Assembly: GCA_950295325.1 (NCBI GenBank)
Contig: OX485806.1
Location: 37,944,001-38,008,000, forward strand
Direction of reading: 5' to 3'
Source: Polytrichum commune
Lineage: Eukaryota; Streptophyta; Polytrichopsida; Polytrichales; Polytrichaceae
DNA length: 64,000 nucleotides
The notes under the pieces are model-generated. The model was given only the letters and a program-made list of their open reading frames with translations. It searched no databases and was not told where the DNA came from. Positions 22,732-34,599 of this stretch are shown piece by piece. How positions within the stretch are numbered: the first letter of the stretch is position 1; the number at the start of each line of letters is the position of its first letter. A program made the position numbers and the translations under genes.

Positions 22732-25700
22732 TTAATTAGTCTCTGGGACAGGAGGCCACGGCTGTTCTGTCAATGAACCACCCATCTCCATTCGCCAAGC
22801 CCGGTCCACTAACGGTGTCAATTCCCTGCCACCCATTTGAATACACACACATGTTGAAGATACAATAAATACAGATAGAGATGATCAACACAGAGGTTAT
22901 TTAATGCAACAAGGAAAACAATTGGAAATGCTAACCAGCAAGTGTAAACAGCAAGCTTAAAATTCAATAGGTTTGCATGGGAGTTACTTGAGATCATGGC
23001 TGACAACAAGGACAGTTCGTTCTCTCTTGAGCCCTGCCAACAACCTGACAACATCTGCACGTGCTCTCCAATCTGAAGAACCACAACAACAAACCCATCA
23101 ATCTCTTGCACATATGTAACATTGAGCTATTAAAGAAAGACCAATTGTTTCTAGCCTGCACCAACCCACTTACAATTTTTTGGAAAGAAGTTTACAGGTA
23201 AGCATCAGACACATACCCTGTTTGCAAGAGGAAGTCAAAGACAGAAAGATATGGTTACTTCCTATCCTGGCCCAACCTAGTATCAACCATAAACACTTTT
23301 CAGGACTGGGGGTGTGTTTACGTGGGGATATGTGATGATTTGAACAAACCCCAAACAAGTATTGTAATAGTATTTTATTTGGTATATGATATTGGATCTA
23401 TATTTAGCACACCTGATTCAAAAGAGCAAGTGAAATTAAAGCCACAAGGGACAAACGACAATTACATATATATATACAATACGTATTTGAGCCTAGGTTA
23501 TTTATTTAAGCTCAAATCTCCTGATAATTCAATTTCCATGTATGTACGCTCCAATTGGAATCATGCATATGATAAATGGGATAATTTTGAATAGGGTCAC
23601 TTTGGACACTCTTAAATTACAATATCCAGGAGTCAGCTTAAACTGCCTCTGATGTCACCTTCAAGCCCAGAATGGGCCTCTCCGACCTTTAAGGTTTAAT
23701 GACAACTACAGCACAGAAATCCCAGTGAATACTGCAGAAGGAAGTGAGAAGGCCAAACCTAGACCAGCCAGAGGCTCATCAAGGAGAAGAAGATCAGGCA
23801 TTCGCACCTGAAACAAAATACAGTCAATTGAGAAGACTTGACTTATCCTATATCCATTTCCTCAGGAAGAGAAGGTTTATATCCTTTTGACTTGAACTAA
23901 AAAGAACATTTAAATGTCAACACTCCCTACTGTTACAAGGATATGTATCTGACCAATCCGAAATTGGCTACATGCAAAAATGAAGATTAGCATGATACTA
24001 AAAAGATTGATTAGGAATACCAGTTGCACAGCTAGTGCGAGGCGGCGCTTATATCCATCACTTAGTGATCGTGGATTGGTATCGAACGAAATATCAGCCA
24101 TTCCAACCTGCAGAATTTCAGACACTTGTAATAAGCTATAGTGCACACGCAAAAAGTATGTGCTACAATGTTGAAATACCATAGCCTAATCTGCAACTAC
24201 TGATTGAACATTGAGAGTATCTCTAAACTAAGGAGGTGCCACAAATGAGATCACGTTGTGAACTGCATGGAAAATTCATAAGTAGGATAGGATGAACCTG
24301 CAGACAAATGGACAACTAGACTCTTTCTCAACTGGACCAAGTACATACAGTTCCATCAATCGATCTACTCCAATTGTACCAGGATTCAAAATTGTAAAAG
24401 CGGAGGTTTATGTCAAAGTTACCGCAAATACTGCGGCTTGTAACCTCATTGCCAGCTGCTGCCTTAAAACCAAGTCTTCCATTCTCCGAGACCACCCAAA
24501 TGTGAGCTCTTCCAGAACTGTATCCGCTAAAAAGTAGCTGCCATTGATAAGAATGATAATAGCCAGTATCATTTCACTAGATGGAACAATGTAAAGTACT
24601 AGGACAAACTTCCCCTGGAAAGGCGTCAATCAGAAAACGCATTTCCACTGATTGAGCAGTTGTATGGAAGCAGACACCAAGCCCACCTCAATGTAAGGGA
24701 ATAATCTTTAAAACAATATTTTACCGTTCAGGAAACTGGAAGACAATTCCAACTTTAGTGGAGAGTGATCTCTGAGTGGTGTCCCTCCCAAGCGCAATTG
24801 AGCCTTCTGTAGGACTTGCTAACCCTGCTAGAACCTGCCAGAATAGACAGGTAAACTTTGGAATCTGAATGATCCAACTGCTTAACCCTTAAAGGGCCAA
24901 GGGGCCAATGTACAACCTATTTACACAATTTCTACGAGCCTCACTAAGTCTTAAAATGAGATTTTCTATACCTATTGGTATGAGGTTTTCATTAGTACAG
25001 TAGCTTATGGGAAAGAGAAACTAAAAATATTTTCAAATGTGACATTGACGATCATAACACTAAGTGTGTTTTGGCATCCAAGGGCACCCAGGTTGTGTAT
25101 TTGAACCCCAAATGTCAATAGCATTAAGGTCTTCAACTGATTTGAAAAGACAACTTGAAGAATGAGTAATCTTTAGATAGGGTTACTTTTGACACAATTG
25201 ACTCAAAATGGAAGTATGTAGCTCAAATACACGTCTTTGGGCTTCTCAGACGCTTAGGGATTAATATTCTAACTTTCTTGTGAAAGAAACTTGCCTGCAA
25301 AAGAGTTGTCTTCCCACTTCCACTGCGACCATAAATAAGTCCAAAACTGTTGGCACCAATCACACACAAAACAGAAGTCAACATCAGCTTTAAAAAGGAA
25401 AAATGACCTCCAGGAGGTTATGCTTGCATGTGTGCACCAGAAGAATACAACTGATTCCACTTTATGCACAAGAATCGAAACAACAAAATAAGCAAGTCAT
25501 AATGTCCGCAACATGAACTTTCACCAAATAAATACCTTGCTCACCTATTTTCTGGTAGTGAAAGAGACACTTTTGTGAGGAGATTGCTTTCAGTGCCGGG
25601 TGGCCTGTAACTAACTCCCTGAACCTAACAACAACACAAGCTAATTAAGGTCCACTCAATCCATCTTCCTGGAAAAATGAAGTCTTCAAAGCTTGTGCAA

Positions 25701-27794
25701 CATAGGTTCATACATACATATTGTTATTCACAACATATAAAGAAAGACAAGCTTAACCTTTTTCACTATAAACTCAAAACTGTGGTTCTTTCTTCTGGAG
25801 CAGTATCACTTGTAAACAACAACATGACCTAAATAAGGGAAATGATTCTTCCATAAAATTTTGTTATATCATTAATACTTAGTCTATAATCTGAAGACAC
25901 ACACCTCAAGAAACTCTCGAAGTCGATGCGATGTCCCATCCCTATCCCTACAATTCTCAACTCCAGTCCCATGTGTTGCTCTTATAGACCACAGTCCGGT
26001 GGGTCTTCTGCAACTCCTTGTCAACCTCACACTTCTGCATTCCTGCATACAGTGTGCTTGTTTATCAACCCATCAAAGCTCTCAGCTTAGCAATTAGTCT
26101 TGGCAATTACCTGCATTGCAGGCCAAAAAATCATTTAGCCTATCAACACCAATTTCTGCGGGTACTACAAACAAATATCTCTGTGCAAAATAGCCAGCTG
26201 ACGTGCAAGTGTGAGAGTTGATGCCTTATTATACCTAGTAGCACTGAGGTAGGCACTTTGAGGTTCTAAAACAGGCACAGGATGTTGAAAGATATGAGGA
26301 CATCGCGATTCGCTAGCTTAAACCCAAGTGTCGGTTGGATTGCCATAGGAAGCTCCTTAGTTTGCATCATGCAACATCAAGTTCCTCAATCCTCCTCGTG
26401 AGATATGTGAGCCTTACATGGTCACTCTTCTTAATTGGGTACCTATCTTTGAATGGTACATGGCAAGGTTTGTAGTTAAGAATGGACATCATAAAGACAT
26501 ATGCCACAATGGGATTGGACTTTCTGCTCAAGATGTAGACACCATTCCAGGTACAATAGTGAACATCACAATCGGGCCTATGTGATCGTGTAAAGAGGAC
26601 GAGAATCTTCACTTTAACTGACCCCTTCTAACTTTTGCATCTCGTGAAAGTCTGATTCTGAAACTTGAAATGACAATCTTGTTTCGCAATTGCTGACCGG
26701 ATGAACGATTCCAATCCGATCAATTGAACGGCTGAATTATACGTGGAGTTGGAAGTCCCCGCAATAGGCCACAAACCTTATAGCCTGAAATGATAACAGA
26801 ATGACCTCTCACCAAACTACTCAGTCTCACCACACTAAACACGGAAGGTGAATACAATTGCTTCTCAGAAAGACACCACCATGTAGACTAGCAATTGGGC
26901 ATCACTTCATGTTGAGGGCAATCACAACACTGTTACTGCCCAAATCATCTGATACTGCAAACGACCAATTTTAGCTTTTCCTCAATGGGCAACTTCGGTG
27001 GTTCACTTTAGCTTCCCCTCCAAGGGAAGTATTACACCTGAAGTGAATGTTCTTACTGGTATTGGGCCTTCCAGCAAACTTAGCTTGTGTGTATGAGATT
27101 CTCCAATTCTGGCCTTGAAGATTTATGACGTCATTGAATAAGCCACGTTTCTATTCGAAGGAACTTGCCAAAAGACAAAAAGGAGGGAGCACTTCAGGAG
27201 GTTATGTGCAGCTTGATCTTCCACACAAACTTAGGAAATTCAGTCAGCTCGCATTAAAATAAGCATACCTGTCCTTCTGCCTATTGGACATAAGATTTGA
27301 CACAACAAAAGCGATACATCCTGAAGCATATATCCGCTTACATATATCCAATATTTGTTGATCCCGCATTTCCTTGATGAGCTCATTCAGAACGTATCTC
27401 CACTAAATATTAATATCAAAGCCAGGGCCAAGAATGGAAGGGTTTGGTGCTGGGAGGATCTTCAAGTTTGAGACGTCTTCAATTCTAAACCCTGAATCCC
27501 GAAACCCTAAAACCTGAATCCTTAGACCCAGGGGTTTAACCAAAACAGACTTGGACCACTCTCCCTTGACAGCTCCCAGACCGGAAAATTGGTGAACCCA
27601 AAGGGAGAGAATAATCTCACCAGCTCGGAAATCGCAGTTCCTTTGAAATTCCACCTGTGCTCGGAGAAGGTTAACCCGCTCTTGGGAAGGGACAGGACAA
27701 TCCCTCGCTGCCTCGCCGAGTATGAAGTGACACATCTCCGCAGAGAGACAACAGAATCGCAGCCGGTGGCGATGGTCGACGCTTGCGCTGCCAT
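22732..27794 (-). CDS. Plastid ABC ATPase, ABCI11/NAP14-like
   Basis: Soluble non-intrinsic ABC ATPase; the Arabidopsis relative (ABCI11, NAP14) is plastid-located and linked to metal homeostasis. Ten exons read downward: 27794-27621, 26042-25905, 25618-25545, 25346-25295, 24834-24725, 24537-24423, 24107-24021, 23807-23759, 23072-22988, 22825-22732, giving 325 residues. All joins keep the frame. Residues 1 to about 80 are Ser/Arg/Thr-rich, like a transit peptide, with LWSIRATHG as a plausible cleavage area. Core: GVSYRPPGT (105-113), Walker A GRSGSGKT (135-142), Q-loop VFQFPE (Gln179), GYKRRLALAVQL after the signature (236-250), Walker B LLLLDEP (256-262), D-loop AGLD, switch His292 in VVSHDL. 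Oddities: the signature is LSDGY, not LSGGY, and the intron behind exon 4 is GC-AG. A CT run near 27935-27960 lies in the 5' leader. Confidence 0.95.
24835..25294 (-). other. GC-AG intron of the ABC ATPase gene
   Basis: The exon ends ...TTGCAG at 25295 and the intron starts GCAAGT, a GC donor with an otherwise ideal consensus. It ends TGGCAG at 24835. The flanking exons then read TTLLQ and VLAGL, as in the family. No GT donor nearby keeps this reading. Confidence 0.85.
26427..26625 (+). repeat. Partial family F repeat inside ABCI11 intron 1
   Basis: Landmarks CTTCTTAATTGGGTACCTAT, GGGATTGGACTTTCTGCTCA, ACAATAGTGAACATCACAAT and GAATCTTCACTTTAACT match the first two thirds of the dispersed repeat at 48745-49145. 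It sits in the 1578-bp first intron (26043-27620), opposite to the gene's direction. Confidence 0.65.
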
Positions 27795-30700
27795 CGTCGC
27801 CTTGTTAAGTTTACCACAGAGAAACAAGACTTCGAAACCACACAAATGCAGTGCAAAAACCAGGCTTGCTCGCAACACAACCAGCTGGTGAGTGTCTCAA
27901 AAATGACCTCTCAACTCTTTCTCCAAATCTCTTTCTCTCTCTCTCTCTCATCTTGATCATCTCAGGGAGACGGGTCTAAATAAGGGCCGGTTCACACAGG
28001 TTCCCAAGTCCTAAGTTCCGAGTCACTTGAGGTCAATCCGTGCAATCTCAGCCGTTGAGAGCGATATAAGTTGGGAGTTACCACTTCACGCATATCGGTT
28101 GGGCACATGTCCCAGTTTTGTTGCCCTGCAGTTGTTTTTAGCCGCTAGGGAAGCAAGGCAGCCGGGAAAGCGGCTATACAAAAAGTTAGAAAGTAGCTAT
28201 CGGCAAGGCAAGTCACCACGCACGTTGCAAAATGCAATAAAAATGCAAACTACGTTTTATCCCAATGCAATGAACTTAATGCATATGTTTTATTCAACGG
28301 TGGAAAAATATTTTTACCAAGATTTTTTATTGTTGTGTTTAGCTTCTAAACTTTTTATTGTTGCAGTCCAGGTCTTCAAGGGTTGCCCGGGCTGTGGAAA
28401 CCCAGGCCATGTGCCTAGCCCTAGAGTCCCCAACCCTAAGTGCCTAGTATGACATGGATGCCTACATGGCAACTTTTTTTGGAGGTGAGGCTTGGGACTT
28501 TTGTTGAGAGTTGGGTCAAACAAAAAGCTAAGATAGAAAAAACAAAAACAATGAATGACCACTACTAATACACTAGACTAGGGGTAGGATGATTCCTTTG
28601 TAGACCCAAATTGAGTAATTATTAAAGTGGTGGCCCAAAAAAGATGCAGTGATAGGTGAGATGTAGCGATTGGCCGGATAGGTGTTGTTTACATCATTTG
28701 CGATCACTTAACGGTGCCATTGAGTTAATTATTTTGTGTGCATTCATATGCAAAGTAGGATATATTTTGATGCTCGTATCAGGGAGATTCTAGTGTACAA
28801 ATAGGGGGTTGACTTACTTGCCTCTTTGGAAAATGTAACTAACTATTTACAAGGAATAAAATTACAAAACAACCTGCATTCCTCATCGTTTCCTCTTACC
28901 CATCTCTAAAAATATTGCACAAATTTCAAGCCATTCTTTCTAGCCGAACTAGCTTATTTCATCATTTTCCATATATCTACCTTAGACCCAACTCTCAACA
29001 CAACACCCGTGAATATTTTTCAAAAAATAATCAAGATTGTTTTCTAGTGCCCTAATTTATTCCCTAAATTATGTGGAAGTCTTTTATAAATTTTATTTCA
29101 AATGATTTTTATCCTCCTAGTATGAGGCCACATGTCCTTTTTTTAAATGCATTAAATGACCTACCCAAGATGCTATTGTAATGTAATTTGGAATGGTAAC
29201 CAATTTGCGTACTTACATGGCCGAAATACTAACCCTAAATCAATTCCTATAATGATTACAAATGCAAGATGTAGAACAAGATGCACACATGCATTTTAGA
29301 ACACCAAAAATAAAACAACCAATGTGTTGCATGTTTATACAACTTTGGAATTCTAGTATCTAATAATGATGTGATTTGGGTCACCATATGGACATGGAGA
29401 CTTGACGTAATAGTAAAAGGTTATTAACCCGGGTTGCATGAAACATTGACCAAGAGGTTACACTATGCTCGTGTTTGATGGCTTTCCCACGTCCATTTTG
29501 AATGGATTGAACTTCTACATGTTGTATATGTGGCAAGTTCCAAAGGATGGTGGTTTCAAAAGCATAGGAGTAGGAGATGGATAAAAAGGTTGAATTTCGC
29601 CCTATGCAAGTAATTGAGCACCACCAAAAGCCATGGGTGATCCACAAAAGACACTAATAGAAAAATGTGTTGGCATTTGGTAAGCTAGGCGAATATGGCT
29701 CTAAGGCAAGTGAGTAGCGATTGCTTGAGGCACGCATGGTGAGGTCATTTTCAATTCCCAAAGCTAATTGAGGAGGGGATGGTAATGGGATGGGGACATT
29801 TGTTGGGGCAAACTTAGAACCGACAACAAACTCCTCATTTGTGTATTCTTTGCCCTACTCACATTGGAAGTTTGTTGTATATCAACACATTTGTGCACAT
29901 TATACAACATCTTGAACATGAATCGAAGGAGTGGCATACATACAAGTACGGGTATTTGAATTAATAAGAAAACTTGGCATTAAAGAAAAATAGATGTGCA
30001 AAATAAACATAAGAGTCAAAAATCAAGATACAAAAATAATCTTGTGCACATATACATTGAGGGATTTGAAGAAGTCACATATAAAATCTGAAAATGATAG
30101 GGGAAGTGAAACACAAAGGCATGAGGTATGATCTAATGCCCACTAGAATTTGGTTTGAGGAATCGTGATTAGATATTTGGTTTAAAACAAAGAAGAAAAA
30201 TCAAAGGGGAACGTGGTGTTGGTTGAAGCTTGGTCACCATACGTGTCACTTGCTATTTGTCCAAATCTTAAAAGACTAAATGACATGCACATTGGGAACT
30301 TGAAGAAATGAACTCAACATGAGGTAAGTGAGTAAAGTTACTATGTGACTGCCTCAATTAGATGTGCATATTGAATATTGGAACACATGCTCATATTAGA
30401 TCTTAACAATACACTCAATAATGAAACAAGTTGGGAGGCATATGTGGAGTTATTATATAGTTGTGACAAAGCAACATAAGGTAGTAGACAAACATCAACG
30501 AAGAAGGAAGGCACATATAATGTTGAGTGTGTTCAACATTGGAAATAAGAAATTCCTTCATGAAATTGATAGAAGTTGTGGTAAGAATCCTTTGTAGTAA
30601 GAATTGGTACCAACATATCAATACAATTGGTCTCTGGAAGCTTATAAGAAAAAAAAAACTTGCATGTAGAAGTTCTCATCGTCAACTACCATCACTAGCT

Positions 30701-31900
30701 CACACAAGGGTTTGGTCCCAAAGTATATTTTAAGCATACATATATCTACAACATCATGTTATATGAAAGTAATATATGAAAGGGAAATGTAACAACAAGA
30801 AATGAGATTTAAATCAAGAGCAACCATTCACTAGGGTTTCATAATATAAGAGAAGGACTGACATTAAGGAGGTTGATATAATGGAGGTTAGAGTGTACAT
30901 ATGTTTTGGTTGAATGTTTAAGTATGATCAAACATTCTCAAATTCTAAAGAGAGCACCACTGGCTACATCATTGGAGTATTGGGGTTTAAATGGATGATA
31001 ATGTATATTTCATCCATATTTATACATTCATCCAATATTTAAATGTCATCCAATTCCTATAATTTGGGGAGGATTTTCTAGTCATTTCATTCATGAAAAC
31101 ATGAAAATTTCGAGATTGTTTCATTTCTTATTTTTAGAATCATGATTTTGCAATAGATTGTCATATTTTGTGTGGATTGATTGGCATCTTTATAAACTCA
31201 TTCATTAGGAGGGTAAAAATCAAGATAATTTTCTATAGCATGGTTTTTTTTAAGATGATTTAACTCCATAAACGATATCAAAGACTCCGAATTAGGTTAA
31301 TGGGGCTTAGTTGGAATTAATGAACTCTCCAAAAGTAAGGGGGTTTGTTTTTACTAGAGCCCCTTCATCCATATTGGTAAGTTTACATAGACACCACAAA
31401 CCCCAAGAAGTTTTATTAGGGATATATTTGCTAAACTTCAAATTACATTGCATTTTTAGCATATTCCAACCAATCACAAGTTGACATGTGAAACTTTGGT
31501 TTAAAAATTGATTCATTTATACCTAGTTTAACCAACATGTTGGGTAAAATATGTTACTACAATGTTTGTGTTACTTATTTGTGCTTGATTTGTAAGGAAT
31601 GAAATTTGTTGTAAGAAGTTTAACATCGCATAATCCCAAACTACATATTGCAAACAATATAGTAACATACCTATTGCCTAGACATTCCGCATGGGGTGGT
31701 GCAACTCCAACCCCTCCGACCCCAACGACCCCACCATCTTGGAACTCATGAACGAGTGGGTTGTGCATGTGTCCACCAACATAAATACCTTTTTGTTAGC
31801 ATTAATATCATTGAGAAATAGGAGTGAGAAATAGGAAACCGGGTATCAGCCTAGCACAACTTGCCTTTGCCACAAAATGACCTTTATAAGGTCATTGACT
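27795..31900. other. ABCI11 5' flank, then no recognisable gene
   Basis: 27795 to about 28000 is the likely leader and promoter of the minus-strand ABC ATPase, with a CT run at 27935-27960 (GA in the gene's sense). Beyond it the sequence is AT-rich. Short frames at 28027-28452, 29381-29647 and 30415-30733 have no family motif. I see no further structure that I can support. Confidence 0.5.
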
Positions 31901-32850
31901 TCATCAAGGCAACCTTCCAACTTGCTCACCTTAGCATGGGTGCATTCCCACTAAAAGTGCCCCCCCCCCCCCGGCGCCATAATTGAAGCATACATGCTTA
32001 CTTTTAACATCCTTGAACTTGGTTTTATCATTGTCCTTGGGTGGTCAAAGTATTTCCTACAATTTGCATGGTTGTCCTCATGCCTTGCCTATTTTCATCA
32101 TTTTAAAATGGCATGTGATTCCACTTAGAGGGATCTGCATCAGCGCAAGGCAAACCATCTAACACCCTATCTTTTGTCCTTCACCATCCTCTATTATTTC
32201 CACCAACTTCAAGAGTTCCCCACATGTCTCAGGAAATTGTTTCATTTGAAAAAAAGTTCTTTCAGCCCAATGTTCCAACGTGGAAATGAATGCAATCTTC
32301 TTTGAATACTCAACCATCTAGAAAAAACTACTCAAAATTGCACTAGATTCCCGCACATAGGACTTAAGAGTTCCCGTTTGCCTCAACTTCAACCATGTGA
32401 TTCCATCCCACGTGCTAGCAATCAACAAATAACACCTCGAATTTGGGTTAAGTAAATGAATTCACTCTCCATTTGTCCTCTTTCCCCGTGGTGCACCACA
32501 TCAAAGCGTGTTTGTTTACGTTGGTGAGGTTGGTGAGCTTATTGAGTGCCTTGGTGTGAATGAGGGCTAACCCTGATGGGATCAAAGCTGGAGGTCAAAC
32601 TTCCAAACCTATCGCATTTTGGTGGTGTGAATTCCCCTCCTTTGACTCGGGTGTGACATCCTACCAAATTGGTGTTGAATTTGAGGCATTTCCTGCTCAC
32701 CATCATAATTTTGGATGAGGGCTTAGGTGCTCCACATGATTGCCTTCCGCAATAGAATATTTCTCGTTCTTGCCCTTCATAGTTTTCACCATCATAATTG
32801 ATCAGACGAATGCCAAAGTCTACTAAGATTGCTCTAATACCACATGTCAC
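31900..32850 (-). mobile_element. LTR-retrotransposon relic: gag remnant and primer-binding site
   Basis: Read on the minus strand, 32829-32842 gives TGGTATTAGAGC, one base off the common primer-binding site complementary to initiator tRNA-Met. It is preceded by TGACATG, as expected at an LTR edge. Downstream (about 32450-31950) lies a broken frame with WLKLRQTG, LKSYVRE, AFISTLEHWAER and a glutamine-rich helix pattern. This resembles the capsid part of Ty3/gypsy-type Gag. It contains internal stops and no protease or polymerase was found. LTR borders could not be set. Confidence 0.55.
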
Positions 32851-34015
32851 AACCCAAACCCACATTTAGTTCGATGGTGGCCCCTTGTTGTTTGTCGAGC
32901 TGGACTCAATGGATTAGTGATATCATTGACCTTGCACAACCAAGGGCTAGATATGATTTAGTCCAACCTTCTTCACTAAACCTTAGTACGGTGTGCATGG
33001 CATACGCATCACTACATAAATTCTAAACCCGACGATGAACATGTGCTTCAATTCATGGGAGTTTCTTAACCTTAACAAATTAGAGGAGGGTGGTCAAGTA
33101 GGGGTAAATTTTAACATTGACATATGTGATCTTCTTACTACTACGAGGGCCATCGGAAACGTATTGTTTTAAAATATGACAAATTTTTCATGCGAAGAAT
33201 TTGATGGGTTGTGTGTGTTTGTGTGTCCATTCATTAATTTTCACGCATGGTCAACATGTAAGGAGTGCATTCTATAGTCAAATCATAGCAAGTTGTTCAA
33301 GTACTCTAGTTTAACTCAATTTCAATTGAAATCGCAAGCTTCGATAGGATAACAAACATTAGTATATATTTCAAGTACGGGTAAGAAATTATAACCCTTT
33401 GCACATAGAGAATCTAGTATCACTACACATGTGTGAAGAATCAAATACACTTATGTGGACATTTAAATACCAGTAAATAGTACTACTCATTTGAGACATA
33501 TGATGACCCTTAAATGACTATATTCATTTAAGATTGAAGGCTCGAGATACAAAATCCAAGGACGTACAAGCTTCAAAGTACCTATGCAATTCCAATTTCA
33601 CTTAGGTTACAATCTAACGACCAAACTATGAGGTGTGAAGTACTCCTTATGACCAAATACAAGCAATTGAATGAAACTCCAAGGCATAATGGGCTTAAGA
33701 GGCATACTGATGCCCTTGCAAAAAAAGAAGAGTTATGCAAACAAATTCACAACACCCACATAAATTACATAATTTAAAAAAGAAACACAAGCATACATTT
33801 TCATATGATGAAACATGTAAGATGCATCATCAAGTATAAAAAAAAACATACATTCACTTAATCAAGATACCCAAAAGCAACCTCACATTTTTGGAAACAT
33901 CATCTTCCGATATTACACCCGTATCCTTTGCCATTTCCGAATTGCCCATCTTGATGGCCACGCGCTTTGCCAATAACAATTTGTCTCTTTGCTCCGTGTT
34001 GGATTCTATGTATTA
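32851..34015. other. Possible LTR remains, no gene
   Basis: If the primer-binding site at 32829-32842 is correct, the upstream LTR of the minus-strand element should lie in this stretch. I cannot see a matching second LTR in the window. Otherwise nothing is supportable. Confidence 0.3.
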
Positions 34016-34141
34016 GGTAATCATTTTATTGGAACCGGTTATCGGTGCAGAACCGGTTTTGTCAAGGTGGCGAGCCCGCGGGCGAGCCACCTTGACAGAA
34101 CCGGTTCTGCACCGATAACCGGTTCCAATAAAACGATTACC
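34016..34141. repeat. 126-bp near-perfect palindrome with no spacer
   Basis: The segment is its own reverse complement about the centre CCCG/CGGG at 34078/34079. About 59 of 63 base pairs match, with mismatches at 34072-34073 against 34084-34085, at 34059 against 34098, and near 34023 against 34134. Each arm carries two copies of AACCGGTT or a one-base variant, as in TTGGAACCGGTTATCGG and AGAACCGGTT. Such a sequence would form a long hairpin or cruciform. A 109-codon frame across it (33989-34318) is an artefact. Confidence 0.9.
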
Positions 34142-34336
34142 GGACGTAACCGGTTGGCCGCTTTGTTGAGCCGCGCAGGTGACCTAAACAGTGGGTCACC
34201 TGTCGTCTTCTTCAACATATCTGATTTAGATGATCATAACCGGTTGGGATGTCGAGGTTATCGTCTGCAAACCTGTGTGCTCAGAGCCAATCGTGTAGTG
34301 CCACCTCAGCAAAACTAAGCGGCCAACCGGTTACGA
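34142..34336. repeat. Second nested inverted repeat with AACCGGTT ends
   Basis: CGTAACCGGTTGGCCGCTTT near 34145 is inverted as AAGCGGCCAACCGGTTACG near 34316-34334. A small hairpin (CAGGTGACC then GGTCACCTG, about 34177-34202) lies between. It directly follows the 126-bp palindrome. Confidence 0.75.
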
Positions 34337-34339
34337 TCG

Positions 34340-34590
34340 GGGAGAACCGGCAGTTAGTTACAAATGAACTGGTTGAGTTTGAGAAATAACCGATTCAAGT
34401 TCAAGACTGCAGGAACATTACTGATCATTTTAGAGGAATTTATAGAATATACCCCAATTTCATAAAGGAAAACTGAAGGATGTTAACATGTAACCGGTTG
34501 GACTTGCAAACACTAGGATCTCAACCGATTATGCCCAAAAACCTCCCCGATCACTGGTTGGATTACAACACCTTCACAACACAACACTTG
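34340..34590 (+). repeat. ACCGGTT-family repeat, third copy
   Basis: The order of landmarks matches 3411-3660: GAGAACCGGCAGTTAGTTAC, AATGAACTGGTTGAGTTTGA, GATTCAAGTTCAAGACT, then AACCGGTTGGACTTG, CACTAGGATCTCAACCGATT and GATCACTGGTTGG. It also shares TTAGAGGAATTTATAGAATATACC with the inverted copy at 58370-58615. Confidence 0.85.
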
Positions 34591-34599
34591 GCATTGATG

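Noticed and set aside
28027..28452. 141-codon plus-strand frame beyond the ABCI11 leader
   Set aside because: No motif, no splice sites and no codon bias; it partly overlaps the divergent promoter region.
33989..34318. 109-codon plus-strand frame
   Set aside because: It lies across the 126-bp palindrome and nested inverted repeat; palindromic GC-rich sequence keeps frames open by chance.
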